Assembly: GCA_036346405.1 (NCBI GenBank)
Contig: CM070546.1
Coordinates: 107,142,826 to 107,206,825 of the forward strand
DNA length: 64,000 nucleotides
From: Phyllostachys edulis
Taxonomy: Eukaryota > Streptophyta > Magnoliopsida > Poales > Poaceae
Reading direction: 5' to 3'
Under the pieces are notes generated by a model, which was not told where the DNA came from, did no database searches, and was given only the letters and a program-made list of their open reading frames with translations. The translations under genes were made by a program, and so were the position numbers. Below, piece after piece: positions 22,536-34,187 of the stretch (position 1 is the first letter of the stretch; every line of letters begins with the position of its first letter).

Positions 22536-22745
22536 CAATGATATGAGTCGTTTAGATTGCGTCTCTACAAGCTTGAAGACGCTTTCATATATGCATTTCC
22601 ATATCGTCTCTACTCTCCATAGTGATGCTTTATTGCGTCCCAATGATATGAGTCGTTTAGATTGTGTCTCTACAAGCTTGGAGACGCTTTCATATATGCA
22701 TTTTCATATTGTCTCTGCTCTCCCTAGTGACGCTTTATTGCATGC
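22536..22745 (+). repeat. CACTA1 subterminal duplicate, 105-bp period
   Basis: Two nearly identical units containing ATGATATGAGTCGTTTAGATT and CTCTACAAGCTTG follow each other. The other end has shorter repeats of ACATATGAGGTG (31380-31490). Subterminal repeats of this kind are the binding sites of the TnpA-type protein in En/Spm elements. Confidence 0.8.
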
Positions 22746-22799
22746 CGAGAAAGATAGATACGCATTCATAGACGTATTTAGATTGAGCTAGAGACGTCA

Positions 22800-25300
22800 T
22801 TTTTTATTTTGTTCAGTAGAAATATTTTATCGCTAAACAACAATGATTCAGAGGGTACAGTATCACATATTTTCATAAGTTTCAGATCTTAGGTAAAGCC
22901 ATTTCAAATGTAGAATTACATTGTCGATATATTAAAAAACTAGAAGAAAAAACATAGACACTCCGTTGCAGAGTGAATCGAGTTAACAACTGAATCTAGC
23001 ATCCACATACAAAGGTGCAAACACACCGAAAAAAAATTCCTACAAATCCTACAACTGAATCAAGCGATGAGTGGTTAGAGGGCAGCGACGGCGGTGACGT
23101 CTTCAGGAACAAATAGCCTAATCCACCTCCAAATAACAGAGCCTAGTACCTGTTCAGTGATAAACTTGTTTATTATGTCTATTCATGTCTCAAAAACAAA
23201 TCATGCACGCATAACATAAGAAGGGTTGCATTTATCGAAAACAAAGGAAATACACAATACGAAATTGAAAGCACAGGAACCGCAAGGATACTTTTTTTTT
23301 GAAGTAGAAAATTGTGAAGATAGAAATGATAAAGCATAAGAAATAGTCTCTTCAATTTTAGTTGGCAGAAATAGAGTGTTTATTAAGGTTAAGTCCTCCG
23401 CTAACTCAAATCAAATCGAAAAACCTATGAGCTAAGAAGGAATAACTGGAGATATTCATACTGTTACAACTCCAAAAATGGAAGTCTCTAAATTAATTCG
23501 AATGTTTAGGCTCTAGAGTTTCCATTTTCTAGTACACTTATCCTGTGCTCATACTGGAACTTACTTTGAAAGAAGAAACCCATAATTAAGCTCTATGCAC
23601 ACTTAATCCAGTTCCCTGCACAGGAAAAGGCAATCATTTTTGCCGCACCAATCTAGATTGAGATCAAGGAAAGGAAGTTGATTAAATTATTGAATCACTA
23701 AAACCATAAGTTCAGTGACTAACAAAAAAACATGGTGAATAAGCACAATATAGAAAAGGTTTCATCTTTGATGGCCAATAAAAGCAGGACACCACTGTGT
23801 GCATCATGAAAAAAATAATATCACTTTGGATAAAACAAATTCAACAATAGTCACTATCTCAATATATCAGAACCTGTGAAGCATTGGACGATAACCACAA
23901 CCCAGGAAAGGATAAGAAACAGAGCAAATAGTGCTCGCCTCGAGACTCGATCAGCTTCATCCTGTCCTAGATTACAAGCAAAGTGAAATAATTATTGGAG
24001 TACAAGAGAGACAAAGAGAAAGCTCTTGGTACTGTTTAACAAGAAATTTTCATGTGGAATCTCCAGAAAAATATTCTCAACAAATGTTTTGTATGTATGA
24101 AGTTTACTTAGCAAAGGAGCTTACAAAGAAACAAAGGACTTTAAAGGGTTAGGTCCAAAGCAAGAATATATAACTCGATAAGTGATGGCAACCAACTCAA
24201 ACATACCAAAGAAACAGAAACTGGATCTTCTTTCGTTTGAAAGATCTTTCACAATGACAATCATGAGATAAATTGCCCCAACCAACTACAATGCATCAAC
24301 TGCCATACCGAATCTTGTCCACCACAACCAAAGATTTATACCTCACCTTTCAAAGACGGTGAAAGTAGCAATATGTAAATCAGTAGAAACTACACTCTGC
24401 TCAGATTTCATTTAAGTTAAACAACTGTCTTTTTTAACAAATTTTCATATCCCATCATTATCCCTGCTTTATTATTTTTATTTCAATTAATTTCATCCTC
24501 CTTTTTGCCCCTTCCTATTATCTTGGCAAAATGTAAACATGAATATCAACTACTTCAAGATTCCTTGATGTGTCTCAACAGGTAATGCTTGATATGTTAG
24601 CACTGCTTTTGAAGAGTTTGACGGAAAAACATTGCTAACAACACAACTAAGAGTGAATTATGATCCAAAAGATATAGACAAATGAGGTTATTTACAGTAC
24701 ATGCAACAAAATACCACTTTATAAAGATGACTATTTCCCACACAATAGAGCAATAGAAGAAAATTGACGCAAATGGTAGCAATCCCATTAGACCTTAGGA
24801 GCTTACGGCAATCCCAGTTGCCAATCAAATGTAGTGGCGCCCATCGGTAATGAACTGACACTAAGTTTAGTGCTAGACCTGGACATGGATGAACCAAAAA
24901 ATCAATTCACCCTGGCTAACATGACAAATAAATCTACATATCAAGTGCACTTGTGTTCAACTGCAGAGTTGGGGACTACAATCCTCATTGATACTCACAC
25001 ATCATGAAGAATATTTTCCAGATTGCCAATGTATTAATGTGCGTTGTTTCGTAAAAACATACATCCTAAAGCTTACAAAGAACTCACAAAGATCATAGCA
25101 ACGTTGGTAGTCGATATCTTCCAAAGAATTAAACCACAATTGCATCCAAACCACCTCAAAACTAAGCTAATTCAGTATCGTTGATCAAAGCAATTCGACA
25201 CTAGCTCAAATTATCCGAATCTTAACCAATCTTAGAAGCACACAAATCGCATGGGTTTGTGTTGAAACCAATCGAAACCTAAGCTAAATTTCTAAATTTC
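22800..25300. other. CACTA1 interior, AT-rich, no gene seen
   Basis: This stretch has no ORF above about 75 codons with recognisable similarity. The base composition resembles introns. Confidence 0.5.
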
Positions 25301-25317
25301 TTCAGAACACCTCGCTT

Positions 25318-25836
25318 ATGAAACAAAGGCCGCACACACCCACCAAAAGTGATATAACTAACATAACCAAAGAACTAGAGTTCTCACCCGAACTCGTGGC
25401 GAGCAACGGCATTAGAGGCGATGGAGGCATCACCTCGCCGAGGTGGCGCTTAGCAATGGCATCCACCGTGGCGTCTGTGTATGTGGCGCCGATAATGGCG
25501 AGCACCCGACCCTGCCAGAAGGGCGCTTCTACCGCACTGGTGGGAGCACGGAATCAATAAGGTAGAGCTCGAGCAAAGAAGACCGCGAGGTTAAGGCTCC
25601 CCACGAGGAACGAATCACCGCACCATGCCGACCTGAAGGCGGCCGCCCCTCCGTCGGCCGCCACCACCGCAGCCCACGAGTCGCAGGCGCGGCAATGGCG
25701 AGCCTCCGTCAGGCGTCGGCCACGGATATGGCAACAAGCGGGAGCAACCACGCTGAGGGGGGGCTGGTTGTCGGGAGGGACAATGACAAAGATCGCCAGA
25801 GATTGATTTTAGTGGGGAGGTTGAAAATTTTTCCAA
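25318..25836 (-). other. GC-rich exon-like segment in CACTA1, unrecognised
   Basis: On the minus strand two frames stay open: an Arg/Ala-rich stretch at 25836-25554, then RVLAIIGATYTDATVDAIAK at about 25505-25450. The GC content differs sharply from the flanks on both sides, as expected for a captured first exon. I cannot name the source gene. Confidence 0.3.
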
Positions 25837-26479
25837 AGGAAACGGCGGAAGTTCTCTTAAGCGGTAAAACTAAAAAAAATAGTGCGCCAAAATAAGTATT
25901 TTGTTGTAATATCTAGCGGGTGAAAACGAGTCACATAATATCCGTCCGATCATGTATCTATAAAATATCTGTATGTGTTAATATTTTCTAGATTAAATTT
26001 ATATCCAATATATTCGTTTATGAAATTTTTCATGGGACGTGTGTTATTATGCGGGAAAATTAATATCTGCTCTGTATTCGTATCTAATAGAATATCAAGA
26101 AGTTATCGGATAAATTAGAAAAATGGATATCCGATAAAACGCCAACCTAAATACGTGAACATTAATAACCTTTAATGTGCTCGATGATATATAATTATGT
26201 AGCACATTAGATATAGTTGATGTTTTTGTTGATGAAGTTATATAATTCTCAATCGGTGACTCGGCCCACCCCACCCAGCGACGAGCCTGCCACACCACCA
26301 GCTCCCCCCTCCCACCTAATATTCAGTGTGCCGATGTGTTGGTCCATATTCTTTCTTAGCTAAACGGGTGGAAGATTCATCCAATTTGGTTATATCATGG
26401 ACTCGGAAAGCGGATCTGAATGTGACTGAAATGCACGATCTTCACAGGTATCACTTTTCACGATACCTAAAAGATAGAG

Positions 26480-27120
26480 CCATGACTAGTGGTGGTTCGT
26501 CCTCCAACTATCTTCGGTGTCCGTCCGATCAACGATCAACCGACCGCTCGGATCTTCCACGTGGCCAACAACTGTTGCGCCGATGACCACATCCCACTCC
26601 GCCCTCTCTCTTTCCTCTCTCTCCCTCACGATCCCACCCGCGCCGCCCGCGCTCCCTCTGTCGCACCGCCCTTCCTCCCTCTCGTCTCTCACCGCCGCCG
26701 GATCCGACCTTTCGCCGAGCGCCTCACCGTCGTTGCCTTCCTCTCATGCCTCAGCTCCCCGCATGCCGCCGGCTCCCCACGGCGCCACCCCTCCCTCCTC
26801 CAGCCTTCTCCCCGGGCTGTTTGCGCCTCCTCCCCATGCAAGATGAGGCTTCTTCCCCAAATCCAAGCCCTAGCCAACTTCCTCCTCTCCCAATTCGCGT
26901 CTCCTCCTTCCCGGATCTGCCGCCTTCTCCACGACTAGTGTGGCCCCATGGAAGAGGGGCGGTCGCGGCTCCACGTGCGCGGCTATGGAGGCCAGCGACC
27001 ATGACCCAGGCGGCAATCAAGTCGTCAAGGACAAAACTGGTGGCAACGGCAGCAATTTCACTAGTAGAGACGATGAGCTTGGCATGGAAATTCGAACAGT
27101 AGAGAGTGGGATAGGTATGT
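26480..27120 (+). other. GC-rich leader-like segment in CACTA1
   Basis: A pyrimidine-rich, GC-rich island (26580-26940) is followed by an open stretch MEASDHDPGGNQ... and a donor-like GGTATGT at about 27114. It has the look of the promoter-proximal exon of a plant gene. No domain is recognisable, and whether it belongs to the transposon or was captured is open. Confidence 0.3.
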
Positions 27121-27129
27121 CATATGCGC

Positions 27130-29850
27130 ATTAATTACTTTGTTAGGTACTTCTACGACAAAAAAAATTGGTATTTTTGCATCTCTGATATTCCGTCTTG
27201 GGTAACTAGGCAACGATTATATATCTGCATTAGATTGCCATGGTAGGCTGATCATATCTGGCTCTTTGCTTGAATGTGCATCGTTTTATTGATCTCAGTT
27301 GTTTTAACTTTGTGGTCTCCTTTAAATGGTGCATTCCTTGTTGTTTGTTTTTATTAAAGGTTGATCGGGCTATTGCAAGTATGACTAGAGCAAGTATGTT
27401 TCTCCTTCCAGGCGCAGCAACGCGTTTTTGGTAAGTGGTGATCGGTGGTCAAATCTTAATAGCATATGATGCGAATGTACATCATCATGACCAATGTTGA
27501 TTTAATAATTTCAAGATTTGTGTTAATTGAATCCATAAAGGGATATCATTTATTTGCTATTTATGCTGGGATTATCATGCAGGAATTTGGTAACATTGAG
27601 TCCCCTATGTATGCCAGGCTTCGTCACTTCTTCTCTATAATCTACACCAGGTTCTTAAAATCTTTAGTTTCCGCTGTGTGTATATTTGAAAGACCTCGTT
27701 TATTGGACACCAAACTTTTTACACCCGTTCAGAATGTGTAGGTGTGAAGTAATAAATAGAATAACAAGCTTTCGATTACAATAAAAGCTAAACTTTTATT
27801 ACACAAGAATAAGGCTTAACAATTGGTTTTGACACAAACACGGGCATCCAAGTACAAAGTTAATATATTACAAGACAAAAGAACTTCCAAACCACAGGCA
27901 CACATGAGCGCGATCAAGACCTAATACTAGTAATCATTGCTATCCGGAGGTCCACCAAAACCTTCCTCATTAAGATTGTCATAGTTCTCTCAAGTTTCCT
28001 CTGCAGTTGATTTAGCAAGTATGAGTACACAACTGTAATCAGCAAGCCACATGGAAAAGCTAATTAATTACATGCTACGAGTTCAATGGATTGTCTGAGG
28101 AAGGAGCAATGGATAAAACGCTCGGGAAAAAGACACCTTCGAGCTAGATTTGTTACGATTAGATTCTTGGACTGGTCTAGATTTGTTGAGAAATTTTGAA
28201 ACTCGGAAGTCTTCTCTTTGCCATTCAATCATGCCCATTCCAATGTCGTACTTATGAATTATGATATTTACCATTCTATCAGCTTCTCAAGACTAAATTA
28301 TCTCCACATCCAGTCCAAACTAACTAAAAGGAAGAAACACCGCACATCAGTCAGCCCTGATGAGTAATGACACCCTCGCAGGTTATAACAAAGGTTAGGT
28401 CTAATGAAAGTATCAAGAATCTTGCAAGGCTGACAACAATTACGTCCTTTTTAACATTGTAACAGTAAAAAAATACATGGAGTGAACTACATGGTAAAAG
28501 AAGACAAACTGAACTATTATCATACTCATATCGAGTCGTATAGGTAACTGAGCTCAAGATAGCTCCTCGGCGCCATGAGCCCATGACCACCATCAGCAAG
28601 AGCAAAACAAAGCTCCTTGATGGCTCCGTAAAAAATTTTCAGTCAACAATTATGTACACATTTCTTTATAGCATACAATACGCCCAAGTTAAAAATATGC
28701 TACTACCTATAGTTGTTTACAACGTTAATGTAAGTAACTTGATCAGGTGTCCAAATTCACTTCGAGCCTCGCCACCTTTTCTTCTTTGAAAGCCCTTCGG
28801 ATATATTAGTACCGAGTCGACGACGCACCACCTTTCATATGAGTGCATCAATTTGGGCCACGGAGAACTTCACTTGGTGGTTGTTCAGCTTTGATGCAAC
28901 AAAATCATCGACATGGTACAAAATCCAACTTCAGGCTCGCCTAAGTAGCATTGGGACAAGGCAAGTTGGCCATCCGATGTAGAAAGTCGAAGCGACAAAG
29001 CTTCTTGTCCCACCATGGATGTGCTCGAGTCGCAAACACGACGCCAAAACGTTTGGAAGCCTTCCCAAGATGAAGCCTAAAATACAGACTGTAGATCCCC
29101 ACAAGGAAGCAGAAATTGAATTCTCCAACAACCTCAAACCATAAGATTTGTTGGAGATATGCAACAGAGTGGAACCTGCATGAGAAGGCAACAATGTATG
29201 GTTCGGTTTATTTTCACCCTATAGTACACTATACAAAAGTAGTGTGTTCTTCAAGTTAGAATATAATTACTCAAAGAATATCCCGTATAAAAAAAATTGC
29301 CAGCTACCTTCCATTTTGACAATAATTTGATACAATAAACATGCCATATGATTCACATGGCTCTTGGAAAATAATCAAAATATACCAAACTCTACTTAAC
29401 TTAGGTAAACATGCAACAATGCTCCATCCAAAAGTGACAAAATACATGCATGTGGTCGCATGGTACTAAATACCAAGACTTCAAAGGAAGGAAGTAAAGG
29501 TTGGCATAATAATTGAAATTACAGCTCCACACAAGGAGCCCGTTCTTGATCAATTCTCTGTCAAATTTTGTCAAGGCCCATGCTTACCTCATCAATGTAG
29601 CAAGCTAGCAACCAAGACAGACTCGCTTTTACTTGTTCTTAACATTTTGATCAATACATGTTTGTCAAAAGGAGGAAAAGCTTTCACTTTCATTCACTTT
29701 TTTGTATTATCAACAAGAGCATGAGAAATATTTATTGCAATACGACACTAAACAAGGTAGAAATGTCAACACCTGTGGGTGCAAACTGAACAAAAGAGGA
29801 AAGATAATTCCAACATATGTAAGAACATGGAAAGCAAGATGTGATTTCAT
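27130..29850. other. CACTA1 interior, mostly AT-rich, no gene supported
   Basis: A minus-strand open stretch at 28931-29170 (one frame contains ATRAHPWWDKKLCRFDF) may be a further exon fragment. It has no recognised family. The rest shows nothing. Confidence 0.35.
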
Positions 29851-29856
29851 AGTTAC

Positions 29857-29968
29857 CTAGATTCGTGGTTGGCATGTGAACCCAATATCTCCTCATCATC
29901 AATCCGGTTATCACCAACGCTTTCGATGACAAAGACCTTGCAAACCCCGCTTTTGCTCTTTTCTCCAA
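29857..29968 (-). other. Possible captured exon in CACTA1
   Basis: 112 bases are bounded on the minus strand by an acceptor (ATTTCAG|TTGG) and a donor (TCTAG|GTAACT). Two frames are open. One reads GEKSKSGVCKVFVIESVG. The source gene is not recognised. It lies downstream, on the same strand, of the NIP-like fragment. Confidence 0.35.
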
Positions 29969-30534
29969 CTGAAATTCTCACGACACAAAAGCAGAAAAGT
30001 ACACAATTGGAAAACTCATTTATAAATTTATTCTCCAAATCCTAAAATATAATTTTGCCTACACGACAAGCTTAACGGCACATACTTTGCATGCATTAGT
30101 TCATGTTAACATAGCACAACAATGCTAAATTTTAAAATGAAGCAGACAGATTTCCTTCAACCGATTGTTTCTTACAACATATATATCGAACTCTTAGCAC
30201 CAAATTACCAAATCAACTAGAAGTTCCTATCAAAACAAATTTCAGCCCAATACCAAACAGAAAAGAGAGGCAATGCATGGGGGCAAAATTACCACATTGT
30301 CTCCTTTTGGTATCAATTTAGCCACGAACTGGTGTGGAATTCTTGATGATTATGCAGAAAAAATCTGAATTAATCCGAACCAACAAACCCATATCTGATT
30401 TGGTTTTCAGCGATGCACATACAAGAGAGCTTCACATGATTCAGCCAGGAGCAAGGAACAAGAAACAACAATCAGACCAAGACTCCACGAGAGAAGAAAA
30501 GGCCATGCTTCTGCTTTGTGCAAACATCAAGCTT

Positions 30535-30672
30535 GTTGGCCATGGAGGATGTGCCCTGGGAGCCCAGCCGGCCCGAGAACCAATTAGCACGAGAAGCCTC
30601 AAGAACCTCAGTGGAGAGGATGGCTCCGACGAATGCCCCCAATCTAGCTCCTTGGAAAGTGGCGGTGGGCAA
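30535..30672 (-). pseudogene. Captured fragment of a NEP1-interacting-protein-like (NIP, RING-H2) gene
   Basis: The minus-strand frame contains GARLGAFVGAILSTEVLEAS, then RANW and SSMAN. This matches the glycine-rich membrane-spanning region of plant NIP/ATL-type RING-H2 proteins, which link a plastid RNA polymerase to thylakoids in Arabidopsis. Only this one exon-sized piece is present. The RING-H2 domain and the start are missing. It sits inside CACTA1, so it is most simply read as a host fragment taken up by the transposon. The family assignment is from remembered motif similarity. Confidence 0.5.
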
Positions 30673-31914
30673 AGAAGGAGGAAGGGCGGCAAAGAAGAGT
30701 CATGAAGAGATTAGAGAGCTCAGAGTATGCGCCTATCTCATTTCCAATTTTCCACATAAATGCAAGAAGGCAAGAAGCCAAGAACTACTTGAGTTCGGAC
30801 TACCCGAGCGTGCAAGCGGTGAACCGAGTAGTGAGCACCTTTGTGTCTTGTGTTGAAGAATGAAGAAGATCTCGAATCGGTGATTCGAGATCGCCGCGAG
30901 CGATACGGTCATGGCCTCGGCGACGCTAACGAGGACGAGAGTTTGAGATGAGGGCAGCGCGGTGTTGGATGGGGGGGCGTGGAGGTAGAGGAGGGACGGG
31001 AGGCCGCGACGCCGGCGTGAGGGAGGCGGGTGGCGTCAAAGCAAGCAAGGCGAGGCGAGGTCGAGAGCATGGAGAAAGGGCGTGGTCAATGGGATGGAGT
31101 TTGTTGGGTAGAATCGGAGTTTGTTGGGCAGAACGGATATGGAAGTAAGGCCTTTATAAGTATTATATGTAAATAATTCATATTCTCTTCCACACAATAA
31201 AATACGTTAAGTCTGTTGGCTAGCACGGTCATCCTTTCCTTCACAACCAACGTTCGAATTTTGCATCAGGTAGTTTTTACTAATATGTTCATAGAAAAAC
31301 TCATACGTTAGATAATTTAATATATTACTAAAATTTTGTCCTCTTAATTCTCAGGCACATTCTCAAAGATTTTGTGGTGTCATATAAAAAAGCGTCTTAC
31401 ATATAAGCCGTTTCTTTACATATGAGGTGATTTTGTTCATATAAAACGTCTTGAGAAGCGTCTTTACATATGAGGTGTTTTTCGGTGTAGAGACAGACAT
31501 AAAAGCGTCAAAATAAAAACGTCTTTACGTGATAGTTTTGTTGTAGTGTGGAGAGACTCCAATAGTACTGATGCCTTTTTATCCCACTTCTGAAACACAA
31601 CAAGTGTTTCAGCAGACAAAGTTTGCTTGGACGACATCCTCAAGGTTATACCTCGTCTGATATGCTTATCAATAATCCTTTCTCTGAACGAATAAAATTA
31701 TACAAAAACTACAGAAGCAACAACACTATGACGGGAGGCTTATCAATCATCCTTTCTCTGAACGAATATCACTTACCTTTCTACTTACAACTCATTACAG
31801 ATCGACTAGACAACCCTGACCCTCGCTAGGTTTTCAAATCGACGTGATAACACTCTACGTCTTTCTTTGCAGAGTCATGTCTTCTCGTTCTGAAAACCTG
31901 ACGAGGTGGTCAGG

Positions 31915-32125
31915 GTTATCACTACGCAAAGCTATCCCGTCTTGTCTTGTCACTGCGCAAGGCTGTCTCCTTTGGCCTTGTCATTGTGCAAAGCTGCACC
32001 ATGTGGTCTTGTCACTGCGCAAAGCTGCACCGTGTGGTCTTGTCACTGCGCAAAAGCTTCCCCGTCTGGTCTGTCTCTTTTGGTGTTGTCTTTGCGCAAT
32101 AAAGCTGCCCGCTTGGTCTTATCTC
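31915..32125. repeat. 31-bp minisatellite, MULE1 right copy, inverted
   Basis: Six to seven units of the core TGGTCTTGTCACTGCGCAAA are the reverse complement of the array at 21605-21845. It ends about 85 bp before the TATA box of the second GRF gene, as the left array does for the first. Confidence 0.9.
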
Positions 32126-32203
32126 GCGCGCAGCGCATAAAATTTCATCAAGTCTTGTTGTCTACAACCTAACACATTACCCTGTCAGATCTTGGACTCC
32201 CCC

Positions 32204-32220
32204 CGCGGGCTATAAAATGT
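32204..32220 (+). promoter_or_regulatory. TATA box for the second MULE1 GRF gene
   Basis: GGGCTATAAAATGTGC at about 32208 is a good TATA box 90 bp upstream of the ATG at 32300, directly after the minisatellite. Confidence 0.5.
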
Positions 32221-32299
32221 GCGCCCCACGCTCCGGAAGGACCACTCGATCCTTCAAACCGTAGGAAGAAGATCCTTCTCCGTCATACACTAACATACC

Positions 32300-32733
32300 A
32301 TGGCAGACGCCCAGGGACCAGTCCAACCAGGGTTGCCGAAGCAAGACCTTCACCTGGAAAGGAGGGAGGACTTCGGCCCTAACTATCGGTTGATGCCGAA
32401 CAAGCGTGCTCAACCTAAGTGGCTGAAATGCGGACACGGGGAGGACACTATCGTGCAGGTCATAGACGGCCCTTTCGATGGCGGACGATGTTTCTTTCGA
32501 TGCCCATACTCTAGGGTAAATAGTTTTGTTCATGTTACTTACTGCTAATACATCCTCCATACTAACCATCCTTACAACAGATGGCGAAATGCAACTTTAC
32601 TCGCTGGATCGATCCTCCCCATGAACGACATGTTGCGATGCATGTGGATATATTGTGGAACCAAATCTTTGATTTGAAGGCGCAAATTGAAGATCTCAAG
32701 GAGCAAAATGATGACCTCCGCCAACAGATGTAG
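32300..32733 (+). CDS. GRF-type zinc finger with coiled coil (MULE1 gene 2), two exons
   Basis: Exon 1 (32300-32515) and exon 2 (32581-32733) are joined by a 65-bp GT-AG intron in phase 0, giving 122 residues. The intron lies inside the finger, as in the MULE2 GRF gene. Finger residues are Cys44-x-His46, GGRCFFRCP with Cys68, and after the splice Cys76, then the W81-x-D83 signature (CNFTRWID). Residues 95-122 (ILWNQIFDLKAQIEDLKEQ) form a leucine-spaced coiled coil, so the protein may dimerise. The TAG at 32731 may be secondary: the same frame continues to 32907 with a Cys-rich tail (CCYANPSCICACHY). Its place inside MULE1, between the minisatellite promoter and the right terminus, argues that it is an element gene. 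The function is unknown. Confidence 0.65.
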
Positions 32734-32909
32734 CGCGTGAGGGACAACGAGGAGGTCTTGAACATAGGAAGTTCCTATGATCCCACATGCTGCTACGCCA
32801 ACCCTAGCTGCATATGTGCGTGCCACTACAATGACGGCCAGCCACGTCCGAGACGTCCAGCTGGAGAACACTCTATGTGGGTAGTGCGAGGCACCTTTCC
32901 GTACTAGTT

Positions 32910-33615
32910 CCCGGAAGGTCTAATTTATTTCCATTCAAAAAAAGGCGCATATGTATCGTAGGAGAACTTCGGTTTATTGCATTGTGCATGATGTTATTCC
33001 TTATGCATGTAACCAAACCCTGTGCGTCATGTTATTCCAAGCTTTGTTATGAAGTCTATTTTAATTCGCAACTTTAAATCTCGTCGTCTTTTCGCATTCA
33101 ATTCTTCGCGTAGTAAGGCATCCAACAACATGACAAAAACGAGTTCCAGAAGTTTACGATTTGGTCTACAACCACAAACCTATGATTCCAGTAGGATGTC
33201 TACGCACCATCTATCATTCCACTAGGATGTCTACGCATCTTTCATCAACGGTACTGTCTACCATATGTGCATTATTGTGCCTCATGTTGTACCACACAAT
33301 CCACATATTACTCATTTTTTTTCCCAGGATGCATTATGTATCACTTCTGGACACGCCCTGGAAATATTGTAAAGTGTCAAAGGTTTTCAAAGCACAAAAA
33401 AATTACATGTCCATATATATATTTGCTCTCAGTTAAAAAGGATGGTGTTATATTTGGTTACATAGAGAGTTCACTATTTTCAAGTTGTGAATTGTTAAAT
33501 GTTACATATACATGGCGTTATGTATCACCGTATCTTCAATTGTTTTTGATCTTCCAAAACAAGTCCCTTTGTTGGCTCCAAATCTATAAATCCAAATGGA
33601 ATACAAACAAACTAG
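32910..33615. other. MULE1 right interior, no gene supported
   Basis: The stretch is AT-rich with one short direct repeat (TAGGATGTCTACGCA at about 33190 and 33220). Nothing recognisable is coded. Confidence 0.5.
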
Positions 33616-33619
33616 AATT

Positions 33620-33893
33620 AGCCCCTGTCACGCCGTCATGAATGGCGTGACAATCGGGCTCTGTCACGCCAAACAAAAAGGCGTGACAAGTGCCACGCAA
33701 GCCCTCCACGCTGGCGCGGCACGCGGCCGAGGGCTTGCGTGGCACCTTTGGCCACACCGCCACTAGTGGTGTGACAGCTTTATTTGGTCACGCCACTGGA
33801 GGTGGTGTGACCAAAAGGGTCAGATTTGGAAATAAAGTTGCGGAGGGGTTAACTTTAAAATATAATTAAATAAAGGATTAAATAAAAAAATTC
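33620..33893 (-). repeat. MULE1 right terminal inverted repeat
   Basis: Read on the minus strand, it matches 18080-18352 throughout, including the AAGCCCTC..GAGGGCTTGC internal palindrome and the TGTCACGCC units. It is followed by the TTTAAAATT duplication. Confidence 0.85.
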
Positions 33894-34187
33894 TTTAAAA
33901 TTTAGCTGGTCTTATTAGACTGACTTGACAATTTGGCATAGAAAACACAGCCCTACTTATCTACTTCACTAGAATCAAAACTACATCAGCATTCTCCTCG
34001 CAAAGAAAAACTACATAAGCATTTGAGGGGTTGATACTTTGGTACTGCGTGTGTTTTAGGAATTGTATAATTTTCTTTTGAAAAGAGTAGTGTAGAAACA
34101 TATGATACTATACAATTTTATATCAAAACATGTATCAAAATGCAAATACCTTGATAAAAGGTTTCAAGACGTGAGACGCGAGCTAAC

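Larger units (their letters stand above)
22376..31548. mobile_element. CACTA (En/Spm) element 1, 9173 bp, 3-bp TSD TGG, nested in MULE1
   Basis: The left end reads CACTACAACATAAAAG and the right end TTTTGTTGTAGTG, perfect inverted ends over 10 bases. TGG occurs directly before 22376 and after 31548. Subterminal repeats with GTCTCTAC / GTCTTTACATATGAGG motifs lie within 400 bp of each end. No TNP2 or TnpA-like protein is recognisable inside, so the copy is non-autonomous. Its interior carries exon-like pieces, one resembling a host RING-H2 NIP-type gene, which suggests gene capture. Confidence 0.95.
18080..33893 (+). mobile_element. MULE1: Mutator-like element with 9-bp TSD, split by a CACTA element
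   Basis: Ends of about 270 bp are inverted copies of each other (18080-18352 and 33620-33893) and share their outer 100 bp with the MITEs at 16.1, 16.6 and 40.5 kb. TTTAAAATT directly flanks both ends (18071-18079 and 33894-33902), an exact 9-bp duplication. Without the nested CACTA (9173 bp plus its 3-bp duplication) the element is about 6.6 kb. It contains a decayed MULE transposase (20420-21474), a broken GRF zinc-finger gene (22010-22375), a second GRF gene (32300-32733), two inverted 31-bp minisatellites and telomere-like repeats. Confidence 0.92.

Noticed and set aside
26489..27102. ORF of 149 codons and overlapping ones in CACTA1 as a host gene
   Set aside because: Pyrimidine-rich leader-like sequence with several open frames. 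No domain or supported splice structure was found, so it is listed only as an exon-like segment.
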